From Anaerolineae bacterium (GTDB lineage: Bacteria > Chloroflexota > Anaerolineae > Aggregatilineales > Phototrophicaceae), in contig JAJEBE010000054.1 in the NCBI GenBank assembly GCA_022822545.1, positions 62,001-126,000 on the forward strand: a DNA stretch of 64,000 nt, written 5' to 3'. The translations under genes were made by a program, and so were the position numbers. Numbering within the stretch: position 1 is the first letter of the stretch; every line of letters begins with the position of its first letter. Below, in pieces: positions 42,645-51,077 of the stretch. Under the pieces are notes generated by a model. The model saw only the letters and a list, made by a program, of their open reading frames with translations. It ran no database searches and had not been told where the DNA came from.

Positions 42645-43040
42645 ATGGATAACATCATTTACGTTGGCATAGGCGGTTTTTTTGGCGCCAACGCGCGTTA
42701 CTTTTTGTCGCTTTGGACGGACTCCTTGTTTGTGCCTCGCTGGGGTTCGTTCCCGTATGGCACGCTCACCGTGAACGTTCTTGGCTCGTTTGGCTTGGCG
42801 CTTTTCGGTGTCTGGTTCAGCGCCCGCACAGGCATGTCTCCGCAGATGCGTTTGCTGGTCGGCGCTGGATTCTTCGGCGCTTTCACGACCTTTTCAACTT
42901 TCGCGAACGAAAGCGTAGCTATACTTAATGATGGTGTAGTCGGTCCGTCTCTGCTTAACATCATCCTGAATAATGGTTTGTGCCTGTTGGGGGTCGCGGC
43001 AGGCTTAACATTGGGACATCGCCTCTTCGGCCCAGTATGA
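42645..43040 (+). CDS. crcB: CrcB/FEX fluoride exporter
   Basis: The 131-residue, four-helix protein has the family signatures GGFFGANARYFLS, GTLTVNVLGSFGLALFG and GAFTTFSTFANESV, which line the fluoride pore in the dual-topology dimer. It removes toxic fluoride by passive export. The single gene here implies a homodimer. The ATG follows a weak purine-rich stretch. I looked for a fluoride riboswitch upstream but found no convincing match. It is followed by uppP after 37 bases, with no functional link known. Confidence 0.95.
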   Translation: MDNIIYVGIGGFFGANARYFLSLWTDSLFVPRWGSFPYGTLTVNVLGSFGLALFGVWFSARTGMSPQMRLLVGAGFFGAFTTFSTFANESVAILNDGVVGPSLLNIILNNGLCLLGVAAGLTLGHRLFGPV

Positions 43041-43077
43041 ACTTGCGCGTATGGCTTCCTCTTAGTTGGACACGTCC

Positions 43078-43899
43078 ATGATCGAAGATATCGTCAAAGT
43101 CGTCGTTCTGTCCTTCATTGAAGGCGTCACGGAATTCTTGCCGATATCCTCTACCGGACATCTGGTGGTCGGCACGTCATTGTTGAATTTCAATGTGATG
43201 GACTCCGTCTTTGAGATATTCATTCAGATTGGCGCCGTCTTGGCGGTGATACTCTATTATCGGCAGACCTTGCGTTCGCATGCCAGGCAAGTTCGCTCCG
43301 AGCCAGAAATCAGACGATTCTGGCTGCTGGTGGCATTGGGAAGTATCCCGGCTGCTTTGACAGGCTTCGTATTCGGTTCGCAGATTGAAGCGCTGCTCTT
43401 CAGGCCTCAGGTGGTTGCCGTGTCGCTAATTGTGGGTGGGCTCGTCTTTCTGCTGGTCGAGCGAAAACTGCCTGACTTACAGCTAGACTCGGGGCAATCC
43501 GCAGCTGTCACCGATATTTCCTGGCGGCAAGCGATGATTGTTGGGCTGGTTCAGGTTTTGGCGCTGATACCCGGAATCTCGCGATCTGGAAGTTCAATCG
43601 TCGGCGGCATGTTAGCCGGGATGAATCGACGGCTCGCCACTGAATTCTCATTTTTCCTGGCGATGCCGCTTCTTGGCGGCGCCACGCTTTACAAATTGCT
43701 GGCGTCGATTGGCGATCTGGATATGAGTCAACTCTTTCTCCTTTTCTTGGGCGCGGCCTTGTCGGCGGTTGTGGCTTGGCAGGCTATCGATTGGCTCATC
43801 AAATACATCGCGCGCAGCAGTTTCGTCGTGTTTGGCTACTATCGTATTGCCGCTGGTCTGCTCATTTTGGCAGCGACAGTCGTCGGCTGGATAGCCTGA
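43078..43899 (+). CDS. uppP: Undecaprenyl-diphosphate phosphatase
   Basis: The 273-residue membrane enzyme recycles undecaprenyl pyrophosphate, the lipid carrier of cell-wall and O-unit precursors. It has both conserved loops: EGVTEFLPISSTGHL near the N-terminus and the PGISRSGSSI motif with the catalytic Ser/Arg. Length is typical of BacA/UppP. ATG 43078 is chosen over TTG 43066; neither has a strong ribosome site. It lies close after crcB and before the LysM gene. Overproduction causes bacitracin resistance in other bacteria. Confidence 0.95.
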   Translation: MIEDIVKVVVLSFIEGVTEFLPISSTGHLVVGTSLLNFNVMDSVFEIFIQIGAVLAVILYYRQTLRSHARQVRSEPEIRRFWLLVALGSIPAALTGFVFGSQIEALLFRPQVVAVSLIVGGLVFLLVERKLPDLQLDSGQSAAVTDISWRQAMIVGLVQVLALIPGISRSGSSIVGGMLAGMNRRLATEFSFFLAMPLLGGATLYKLLASIGDLDMSQLFLLFLGAALSAVVAWQAIDWLIKYIARSSFVVFGYYRIAAGLLILAATVVGWIA

Positions 43900-44077
43900 A
43901 GGCTTGCCCGACGCCGTTAAAAATCCGCGCCAAAGCCAGTCCGCTTCTCGTTTGTCCATTATCCGGTCTCTACCTATAATGAACTTGAAACCGAGTTGGT
44001 TTCCGTTTCACCCATGTTCTTGCGAAGTTCGATCCGCAACAGGCACAGTCGATCTTGTGATGAGGAGTTGCCGACAG

Positions 44078-44956
44078 ATGTCAAATATTAGCCGGTGGTT
44101 CCGAGTGTCGCTGGCATTGGCTACGGTGTCATTGTCGCTTACTGCGTGCTTTCGCGATACTACGGAGGCGTTAAAGGAACAGCCGGTTGCTCGCGAGTAT
44201 CCATCGCCGACAGCAATCGTGGAAGAAGAGCCAACTCCGCTCCCGACCACCGATGTGCCCGAGCCCACAGCGACAGAGCCCGTAGCCGACCAGTTTGCGT
44301 TGACGGCCACCGCCTTGATCGCGCGGCAAACCCAGCCCGTCACCGGACAAGAAAGCGCGTCAGACGATGTGCCAGCGGATAGCCCCGCCGCCGCAGAGCA
44401 GGCAACCTCTGTACCGATCATCCGCGCTACCATACCGCCGGGTGAGGACTGCGTACATGAGATACGCGCCGGTGATACTTTGTTCCAACTGTCTTTGGCC
44501 TACGGCGTCAGCGTGGACGCGATTGCGGCAGCCAGCGAAATTGGCAATCCCGATCGCGTAGCTGTCGGCCAGCAGGTCACGATTCCTGAATGCGGCACGA
44601 CCGGCTTTATCCCTCCGCCTACCTCGTTCCCGACAGCGACATTCGAGGCGGCGGCGCTTCCGCCGACAAGCGAGCCCGGCGAACTTGAAATTGCCAGCAG
44701 CGAAGATACGCGTAGCGCGCTCATCGAGCAGGCCCAAGAGACGCTGCTTGACAATGCGGACTCTGACTCGCTGGAGGTTTTCAGCGCCCAACTCAGTGGC
44801 GAAGCCACTCCCAGCCAGACTTACACCGTGCAACAAAACGACACGCTATTTGAAATCGCCGTCAGATTCGGCACGACTGTGGAAGTGCTCGCCGCGCTTA
44901 ATGGCATCACCGATGTGGACAATTTGAATGTGGGCGCTGTCCTGCAAATCCCATAA
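44078..44956 (+). CDS. LysM-domain lipoprotein (two LysM repeats)
   Basis: The 292-residue exported protein begins with a lipoprotein signal ending in the lipobox LTAC. A Pro/Thr-rich linker follows (PTPLPTTDVPEPTATEP), then LysM repeat 1 (HEIRAGDTLFQLSLAYGVS, with NPDRVAVGQQVTIP), an acidic spacer, and repeat 2 (TYTVQQNDTLFEIAVRFG, ending VGAVLQIP). LysM repeats bind N-acetylglucosamine of peptidoglycan. This Pro/Thr-rich architecture is frequent in Chloroflexota. GAGGAG ten bases before ATG 44078 decides the start over upstream frames. Confidence 0.88.
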   Translation: MSNISRWFRVSLALATVSLSLTACFRDTTEALKEQPVAREYPSPTAIVEEEPTPLPTTDVPEPTATEPVADQFALTATALIARQTQPVTGQESASDDVPADSPAAAEQATSVPIIRATIPPGEDCVHEIRAGDTLFQLSLAYGVSVDAIAAASEIGNPDRVAVGQQVTIPECGTTGFIPPPTSFPTATFEAAALPPTSEPGELEIASSEDTRSALIEQAQETLLDNADSDSLEVFSAQLSGEATPSQTYTVQQNDTLFEIAVRFGTTVEVLAALNGITDVDNLNVGAVLQIP

Positions 44957-45024
44957 ACTCGCCTTCGTCTGATCCATACTATGAAGGTCTGTGCGCTAGG
45001 GTCTCAACTGGCTGGCAATCACCC

Positions 45025-45054
45025 TTGAATTTTGCTTGTGGCCTGTGTTAAAGT
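45025..45054 (+). promoter_or_regulatory. Promoter of rplS
   Basis: TTGAAT (45025-45030) and TAAAGT (45049-45054) have an 18-base spacer, and TG precedes the -10 as an extended element (TGTTAAAGT). The transcription start near 45061 gives a leader of about 54 bases that contains the hairpin at 45080-45101. Confidence 0.5.
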
Positions 45055-45079
45055 GGCCTCTATTCTGTAAGTCGAGATG

Positions 45080-45101
45080 ACGCCTGCGGGCGTGTTTTTT
45101 T
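45080..45101 (+). terminator. Terminator-like hairpin in the rplS leader
   Basis: ACGCC (45080-45084) and GGCGT (45089-45093) pair over a four-base loop and a T7 run follows at 45095-45101. It lies between the likely promoter and the L19 start codon, so it can act as a transcription attenuator for rplS; it could also terminate read-through from upstream. Confidence 0.55.
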
Positions 45102-45114
45102 GAGGATAGCCATC

Positions 45115-45459
45115 ATGAGCCAGGAATTGATGCAGACACTGGTCGCGGAGAATCATCGTCATCCGACCATCGAATCAGGCGACACAGTCAAAGTGCATGT
45201 GCGCATTATTGAGGGTAGCCGCGAGCGTGTTCAGGTGTTTCAGGGCGTGGTGATTCGGGCGCGCAAGGGCGGCAACGAAGCGAATTTCACCGTCCGGCGC
45301 ATCGCTAGCCACGGTATCGGAGTTGAACGCACCTTTCTTCTGCGCAGCCCCCGCATTGAAAGAGTGGAAATCCTGCGGCGGGCAAAGGTGCGGCGGGCGC
45401 AACTGTACTATCTGCGCAACCGGCGCGGCCGGGCGGCTCGGCTGAAAGAACGACGCTAG
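45115..45459 (+). CDS. rplS: 50S ribosomal protein L19
   Basis: The 114-residue protein is full length for L19, which sits at the 30S/50S interface. It shows the L19 core ([45 protein letters not shown] and [19 protein letters not shown]). ATG 45115 has GAGG upstream; an earlier TTG at 45100 lies inside the hairpin T run. It is monocistronic here, separated from the usual trmD-rimM neighbours, and ends in a strong terminator. Confidence 0.97.
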   Translation: MSQELMQTLVAENHRHPTIESGDTVKVHVRIIEGSRERVQVFQGVVIRARKGGNEANFTVRRIASHGIGVERTFLLRSPRIERVEILRRAKVRRAQLYYLRNRRGRAARLKERR

Positions 45460-45485
45460 ACTTTTCTATTACCGCGACGCTTCTG

Positions 45486-45511
45486 AGAGTGCGCCAAGGC
45501 GCGCTCTTTTT
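45486..45511 (+). terminator. Rho-independent terminator of rplS
   Basis: A ten-base stem (45486-45495 with 45498-45507, one G-T pair) has a two-base AA between the arms and is followed by TTTT. It is placed 27 bases after the rplS stop codon. Confidence 0.85.
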
Positions 45512-45665
45512 GTTACAACCAGATTGTACGTGCTGGAGCACTGAAATGCTTACTTGCGCGCATTGGTATCCGAGGTTTGTTCTTTCCGGAATTCGATCTT
45601 GCCGCCCGCAGGCCGCCCGATCTCTTTGCGATCAGATCATAATCGCATGTTCACAAGTCAGACAC

Positions 45666-45671
45666 TATAAT
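45666..45671 (+). promoter_or_regulatory. -10 box immediately upstream of the large membrane-protein gene
   Basis: TATAAT at 45666-45671 would start transcription near 45678, only a few bases before the ATG at 45683. If used, the mRNA would be nearly leaderless. Confidence 0.4.
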
Positions 45672-45682
45672 TGAATTTCGAT

Positions 45683-47506
45683 ATGTCTTTGACGGTATGC
45701 CTAACCAGTTGCGAGGTGTCCACAGGCGTGCTTGAACTGCTGTCTCCTATGGCGTTGGTATTGCTGAGTTGGCTTTTTCTCTCGCTGGTATTCTGTGGAC
45801 TTGGCGTGGCCGCGTTGAAGGCGCTAGGACAATCGCTACATTCCGGCTGGACCTGGCTGGACAGTTTCTGGTTGGGCTGGGCGGCCGCCTTGTGCGCCAT
45901 GCAATTGTGGCATTTTGTTCTGCCAATCAACGATGCCCTGCTCATGCTCCTGACAGCAATTGCCTCCGCGGTCTTGTTATCGCAGCGAAACAACCTTACG
46001 AAGGTCCTGCGCCGAGTGCTGAAGGACAAGTCCTTCATAGTTCTCCTGACATTGCTGGCGCTTTGGCTGTCCAATCGCGCGCTTGGCATGCCGGTCGCCT
46101 ATGATACCGGCTTCCGCGATATGCAGGCAGTCATGTGGGTAGATACGTATCCACTTGTGCCGGGGCTTGGGAATCTCTTCTCCTCACTTGGCCTCAATCA
46201 GTCTGTCTACTTGTATGACGCTCTGTTGGACGCCTTCATCTGGTCTGGGCGTTCTCACTACATCGCGACGGGCCTGTTGATACTGGTGTACCTCGTCTAC
46301 TCCGCAAGAGCGGCTCTATGTCTCTTTCGTTGCCGTACAACAGCCTGTCTTCGCTGGTCATGGATCTTCGCGACTTTGACCATGCCCTACGTCCTCTTCT
46401 ACACCGCTGCCCGGGGCGGCATTACGCATTTCCTCACCGATACGGCAGTAGATTTGCTCGGCTTTGTCAGTATGATTTATCTGCTGGATTTTCTTCAAGA
46501 CTGGCGGGCGGACGGGGACGAGAAGAACTATCTTATTAACCGCCTCGCCATCGTCGTTCTCGCTGGATTCACCGTGAAGCAGAGCTTCTTTATCTTCGGC
46601 GCCGCCATCAGCGCATTCACCTGCCTGGTTTGGTTGCAGCGTTGTCATTTACGCTTGACAGGCCGGCGTCTGGCTCGAACTATCTTGCCAGTAGCGATTG
46701 CGGCCTGCGCGCTAATGTTTCCCTGGATGGCGCGCGGCGCGGTCACGAGCGGGTATATCGTCTATCCCCAAACCTTTGGACGCCTCGATGTCGATTGGGC
46801 GATTCCTATTGAGCAGGTTCAGCAGCGGCAGTTAAACATGTCGGCGAATACCCGACTGCGAGGCGGAGACAGAGCGACGGTGCTCGCTTCCTGGGACTGG
46901 CTGGGGCCATGGCTGCAAAGATTCGCTGGAAACATCATGCCCACTATGATGCCGATGCTGATCGCTGTTATCGGGATCAGCTTGCATTTCCTCGGACGCG
47001 CGCGTGCCCCTGGGGCAAAATGCGAACAGCGCTTAAGTCCCTGGATATTGGCGCCGTTGCTCGCGACCCTGCTGATCTGGTTTTTGACCTATCCTGAACC
47101 CAAATACGTGCGTTACGTGCTCTGGAGCTTGGCCGGCATTGCGGTCATTTTGTCGCTGCAATCATGGCAGACTATTCCCTTAAGAAAGCAGAAAGCGATG
47201 GTATTCGCAGTGGCCGCCGTTTGCCTCGGCTACGTCATTTATCTGATAATTCAACTTGGCGCGTATCCGCAGCCGGCCGGGCCGGAGCGGGGCTTTTACC
47301 CTATCCCTCCCGTCCCGCAAAAACTGTACACAACCGACAGCGGACTGACGCTGCATGTTCCGACGCATGATGCGCCGCAGTGTTGGCGGAGTCCTCTGCC
47401 ATGCACCCCTTATCCAAATCCGAGGCTGGAGGCGCGCGTCCCGGGAGAGTTGCGGCATGGATTCCGCGTCGCTGATAGTGATATTGCAGGTTCACCTGAT
47501 GGCTGA
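45683..47506 (+). CDS. Polytopic membrane protein, glycosyltransferase-C-like
   Basis: This 607-residue protein has 10-13 predicted hydrophobic helices. Short loops carry motifs such as AYDTGFRDMQAVMWV, YTAARGGITHFLTD and PEPKYVRYVLW, a pattern like GT-C membrane glycosyltransferases and the LIC_10190 membrane family. The acidic pair after the first loop (here DTGFRD) fits a lipid-linked sugar transferase site. The C-terminal ~60 residues are soluble and Cys-containing (HVPTHDAPQCWRSPLPC). No recognised substrate. Start ATG 45683 is uncertain because no ribosome site is seen; ATG 45749 is an alternative. Confidence 0.65.
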   Translation: MSLTVCLTSCEVSTGVLELLSPMALVLLSWLFLSLVFCGLGVAALKALGQSLHSGWTWLDSFWLGWAAALCAMQLWHFVLPINDALLMLLTAIASAVLLSQRNNLTKVLRRVLKDKSFIVLLTLLALWLSNRALGMPVAYDTGFRDMQAVMWVDTYPLVPGLGNLFSSLGLNQSVYLYDALLDAFIWSGRSHYIATGLLILVYLVYSARAALCLFRCRTTACLRWSWIFATLTMPYVLFYTAARGGITHFLTDTAVDLLGFVSMIYLLDFLQDWRADGDEKNYLINRLAIVVLAGFTVKQSFFIFGAAISAFTCLVWLQRCHLRLTGRRLARTILPVAIAACALMFPWMARGAVTSGYIVYPQTFGRLDVDWAIPIEQVQQRQLNMSANTRLRGGDRATVLASWDWLGPWLQRFAGNIMPTMMPMLIAVIGISLHFLGRARAPGAKCEQRLSPWILAPLLATLLIWFLTYPEPKYVRYVLWSLAGIAVILSLQSWQTIPLRKQKAMVFAVAAVCLGYVIYLIIQLGAYPQPAGPERGFYPIPPVPQKLYTTDSGLTLHVPTHDAPQCWRSPLPCTPYPNPRLEARVPGELRHGFRVADSDIAGSPDG

Positions 47507-47559
47507 AGCAGCCCATGACATTGTGTTGGTTGAGCAGGCGAGGCATTTGAAATAACCCG

Positions 47560-48030
47560 ATGGCCACTGTATTGCCGCTGGTACTGTTTTCGGTCTGCTT
47601 GATGTTTCTGCGCGCCTGCCTGGTTACCTTGGGGTTCTACAAGGAGCCGATATTATCCGCCTTTCAGCGATATGGCGACGAGGTGGGATTCAGCCCCTTG
47701 TTCGAAGCATGTGTTTGGGGGTTGGCGACGGCTTACCTTATCTTCGTGTTGCTGGTGCCCTCATCCTTCCTCATTCTCATCGGCATCTTCGCCTTCGTCC
47801 TTTTTGTGATGCTTTACTGGCGCGTGAGAGACAGTGTCATGCAGCACCCGGCGATATTCCTTCGCTTCCCGTCCTGGTACCGCGAAATCGTCGATCACAC
47901 GACGCGGGAAGAAAGACGCAAACTTTCCTACATGTGGCTGGGTCTGCCCTTGCGGACACGCCTGCTGTACAACGCGCAGCACGACGAATTCCGCAAATGG
48001 GTGGAGTTGGTAGTGCTATCCGTGTCGTAA
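47560..48030 (+). CDS. Small membrane protein of unknown function
   Basis: The 156-residue protein has three hydrophobic segments in its first ~95 residues, then a charged C-terminal tail (REERRKLSYMWLGLPLRTRLL) that probably faces the cytoplasm. I do not recognise a family. It starts 53 bases after the large membrane protein and is probably co-transcribed with it. Its closeness suggests an accessory subunit. Certainty that it is a gene is moderate: helix pattern and length are good but the ribosome site is weak. Confidence 0.6.
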   Translation: MATVLPLVLFSVCLMFLRACLVTLGFYKEPILSAFQRYGDEVGFSPLFEACVWGLATAYLIFVLLVPSSFLILIGIFAFVLFVMLYWRVRDSVMQHPAIFLRFPSWYREIVDHTTREERRKLSYMWLGLPLRTRLLYNAQHDEFRKWVELVVLSVS

Positions 48031-48109
48031 ACGGCGGCGATAATCGCGGTTTCGCCGCTCCGACGCCAATCAAAAACGACCCACATAATATGTGAGCCGC
48101 AGGTCAAAG

Positions 48110-48181
48110 CTGGGAGACCTGGACTCGAACCAGGAATGGCGGATCCAGAGTCCGCTGTTTTGCCGATTAAACTATCTCCCA
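48110..48181 (-). tRNA. tRNA-Gln (anticodon CUG)
   Basis: The 72-nucleotide gene folds as a cloverleaf. The acceptor arms are TGGGAGA/TCTCCCA with discriminator G, and the anticodon stem GCGGA/TCCGC encloses the loop CTCTGGA (anticodon CTG, reading CAG). The T-loop is GTTCGAGTCC with a CCTGG/CCAGG stem. No 3' CCA is encoded. It lies just downstream of gltX in the same direction, so it may be processed from that transcript. Confidence 0.93.
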
Positions 48182-48272
48182 CTATCGACTATTCATACTA
48201 TCATCACAGCCTTAGATTTTCAAGCCCTGCGGCGCGGGCTGCCGCGTCAGACCGGCAACTGCCGTCACCGCA

Positions 48273-49766
48273 TCAGTTTGTCGGTTGCGCCAGCGATTGC
48301 AGCGCCAGCTTGAGGCGGCGAACGGACTCGTCTCTTCCCAGGATCTCCATGGTCTCAAAGGTCGGGGGCGATACCTTCTGGCCGGTTACTGCCGCTCGCA
48401 AAGTGCCAAATACCTGGCCATTCTTCAATCCCAGATCTTTCGCCAAATGGGCCATAACCCCATGCTGACTGCCGGACGAGAAATCCTCAAGACTCTGCAA
48501 AACGGGTATGGATTCTTCCAGCACCATGGCAGTGCTGACGCTATCCATTTTGCGCTGCAACAAGATATCTGGCGGTGGCGCCTGAAAGGCCGCCCAATCC
48601 GCGAAGAAGAAGCCCGCCATCGGCACAACATCTTTTAGCGTCTTCAAGCGAACTTTTAAGGTCGGCGCGACTTCCAGCAGACGCTCATCGACAACTGTGT
48701 AGCCGGCCTCCTGCAATACCGGCTTGAGCAGACGCGCCAGTTCCTCAACTGTCGAAGTCTGGATGTACTGGCTATTGAGCCAGGTGAGTTTCTTGATGGG
48801 GTAGGCGCTATTGGCCGGATTTACGTCTTTCAGGTCGAAGCGTTGAATTGCTTCCTGCCGGGAAAACATTTCTTGATTGTCGCCGAAGTTCCAGCCAATA
48901 TTGGCCAGAAAATTGATGACCGCTTCCGGCAAGTAACCAGCGTCAATGAATTCATGGACGAGCACCGGCACGCTCGCGCCGGCATCGGCAAACTGCTGTT
49001 TGCGTTTGCTAAGCTTGCCCTTGCCGTTGGGATTGAGCAGCACAGGCAAGTGAGCGTACTGCGGTTTCTCCCAGCCAAATGACTTCCACAATTGCAGATG
49101 CAGCGGAAAAGAGGGCAGCCACTCCACGGCGCGTGTAATGTGCGAGATCTTCATGTAATGGTCATCCACGATGTGCGCAAGGTGGTAGGTGGGGTAGCCG
49201 TCTGATTTCAGCAGGACGGCATCTTGCAGTTGCGCATTGTCGAATTCAACCGCGTCTCGAATCATATCTCGGCCAGCGGTCACGCCGGTCAAGGGCATCT
49301 TAAAGCGGATAACATAAGGCATTCCCCGCGCTTCCAGCTCCGCCGCTTGCTCGGCCGGCACATCGCGATAGCGCCGATCGTAACCTGTGCCGGCGGCGCG
49401 TAATTCTTTAAGCTCTTCTGCTGTAGCGAAACACTTGTAAGCATGCCCCTGATCCACCAGCCATTGCGCCCAGGTCTGATATAGCGTCAGACGCTCGGAC
49501 TGAATGTAGGGACCAAATGCGCCGCCTTGACGCGGACCTTCGTCGATATCCAGGCCCAGCCAATCAAATGACTCCTCAATGAGTTCGATTGAGCCGGGCG
49601 CTGTGCGCTTTTGGTCAGTGTCTTCAATGCGCAATATGAACTGCCCGCCGTGGCGGCGAGCATATAACCAGGCAAAGAGCGCGGAACGAATCCCGCCGAT
49701 ATGCTGCGGACCAGTCGGGCTGGGCGCGTAACGCGTCCGCACCGGCCTGTTTTCAGGTTCTGTCAA
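48273..49766 (-). CDS. gltX: Glutamyl-tRNA synthetase
   Basis: The 497-residue class I synthetase has the HIGH-type motif YAPSPTGPQHIGGIRSAL, the ILRIEDTDQKRT segment, the KMSKS-type KLSKRK and the alpha-helical anticodon domain. It attaches glutamate to tRNA-Glu and, if non-discriminating, to tRNA-Gln as well, after which GatCAB amidates it. A tRNA-Gln gene follows it. GGGGAG eight bases upstream of the TTG at 49766 supports this start; the TTG at 49772 would be too close to the site. Confidence 0.96.
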   Translation of the reverse strand: MTEPENRPVRTRYAPSPTGPQHIGGIRSALFAWLYARRHGGQFILRIEDTDQKRTAPGSIELIEESFDWLGLDIDEGPRQGGAFGPYIQSERLTLYQTWAQWLVDQGHAYKCFATAEELKELRAAGTGYDRRYRDVPAEQAAELEARGMPYVIRFKMPLTGVTAGRDMIRDAVEFDNAQLQDAVLLKSDGYPTYHLAHIVDDHYMKISHITRAVEWLPSFPLHLQLWKSFGWEKPQYAHLPVLLNPNGKGKLSKRKQQFADAGASVPVLVHEFIDAGYLPEAVINFLANIGWNFGDNQEMFSRQEAIQRFDLKDVNPANSAYPIKKLTWLNSQYIQTSTVEELARLLKPVLQEAGYTVVDERLLEVAPTLKVRLKTLKDVVPMAGFFFADWAAFQAPPPDILLQRKMDSVSTAMVLEESIPVLQSLEDFSSGSQHGVMAHLAKDLGLKNGQVFGTLRAAVTGQKVSPPTFETMEILGRDESVRRLKLALQSLAQPTN

Positions 49767-49816
49767 AATCAATTCTCCCCAGGGTATAGCTATAGCGAGC
49801 AGCTTAACTTGGGCGC

Positions 49817-50920
49817 TCAGGTGTTGATGCGCCGGCGCCTGACGATGACGCTTTGCACCAAGCCGATGCCCACCATTGTGAACAGAAGCGATGTCCCGCC
49901 CGAACTGACGAAGGGCAGCGTCAAGCCGGTCACCGGCATCAGATTCAGGTTCATGCCGACGGACACGGTGGTCTGAAAGAAGATCATGGCGGCGACGCCA
50001 TAACAGATCATACTGCCAAGCGGATCGCTCGCTTCGCGCGCGCCTCTCAATATCCGCGACAGAACGAGAGCGAACATCGCCAATAGGGCTACGCCGCCGA
50101 GCATGCCGAACTCATGGGCGATCACGCTGAAAATAAAATCGGTATGACGCACTCTCAGGAAGCGCCCCGTATTCTGCGAGCCGACATAGTAACCTTTGCC
50201 CAACAGTCCGCCAGAGCCAATACTTATCAAGGCCTGATTGATATTGTAGTAGGCATCCGACTCGGTATCAGGCGCGAGAAAGGTCTCGACGCGCGCCTGC
50301 TGATAAGGCGGCAGCAAAGGAAATACAATAATCAAGATGATCAAACCGGCGCAGATAAAGAGCATTATATGTCTGATGCGCAAACCGGCGGACCAGACAA
50401 TCACAGCCCAGATGACCAGGAACACTATGGTGGTGCCGAGGTCCGGCTGATCAAAAATGAAAGCCGCCGGTATCGCCATATGCAGCATCGTTCTGAAGAC
50501 TGTGCTTAGCTTGTCCATGTTTCTATAGCGCCCGGCAACATATTGAGACAAGGTAATGATCAAGATGATCTTGCCGATTTCCGATGGCTGAATGCGAATG
50601 CCGACATTTAGCCAGCGAGTGGCGCCGCCCGCGCCTTCAACACCGAAGAAGCGGACCAGGATCAAAAGAAACACCATCAAGCCGTATAGCCAGGGGCTAA
50701 CCCCGCCCAGCAGCCGATAATCTATCGCGGCAATGACTATGGCGACGGTGAACCCGATTAGCGCGAAACTGATCTGGTCCGGCACGCGGCTGATGATGTC
50801 GTCGTCAATGGCGTCCTGGGTCGCGCTATCGATCATCAGGATGCCGAAAACCACCAGCGCCACCGTGCCGGCAAACAGCACATAATCAAATCGGCGAAAG
50901 ATGTTTACGCTTTCAGTCAT
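49817..50920 (-). CDS. rodA: Rod-shape SEDS peptidoglycan glycosyltransferase RodA
   Basis: The 367-residue, ten-helix SEDS protein polymerises lipid II with its partner PBP2. Family motifs seen are YVAGRYRNM, PDLGTTIVFLVIW with the conserved Asp/Thr, and the C-terminal GLTLPFVSSGGTSLL. It lies between gltX and minE, downstream of the mre and min genes, and follows a -10 box. FtsW is the alternative; the placement with mreB and pbp2 favours RodA. Confidence 0.93.
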   Translation of the reverse strand: MTESVNIFRRFDYVLFAGTVALVVFGILMIDSATQDAIDDDIISRVPDQISFALIGFTVAIVIAAIDYRLLGGVSPWLYGLMVFLLILVRFFGVEGAGGATRWLNVGIRIQPSEIGKIILIITLSQYVAGRYRNMDKLSTVFRTMLHMAIPAAFIFDQPDLGTTIVFLVIWAVIVWSAGLRIRHIMLFICAGLIILIIVFPLLPPYQQARVETFLAPDTESDAYYNINQALISIGSGGLLGKGYYVGSQNTGRFLRVRHTDFIFSVIAHEFGMLGGVALLAMFALVLSRILRGAREASDPLGSMICYGVAAMIFFQTTVSVGMNLNLMPVTGLTLPFVSSGGTSLLFTMVGIGLVQSVIVRRRRINT

Positions 50921-50952
50921 GAAAGTCGCTCAGGAGTTGCCATTGCCCGGTA

Positions 50953-50972
50953 ATTATACTGAACATTGGCGC
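50953..50972 (-). promoter_or_regulatory. Candidate promoter of rodA
   Basis: TATAAT is read on the minus strand at 50958-50953, about 33 bases before the rodA ATG. Directly upstream is GCGCCAATGTTC (50961-50972), identical over twelve bases to 4520-4531 in the other orientation. No good -35 is seen. Confidence 0.5.
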
Positions 50973-51077
50973 GACAGACAGGGCGGGGGGGAACCGGCAG
51001 GCTGCGCGCAAGCCCCGGCCATGCAAATTAGTATTTCAAGCGGCTATACGTGGTGACGGAACCTGAATGGCCCGGGC

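Noticed and set aside
42590-42650. Fluoride riboswitch upstream of crcB
   Set aside because: GGCGATGG appears only as part of the start-codon region; the other conserved segments of the riboswitch are absent.
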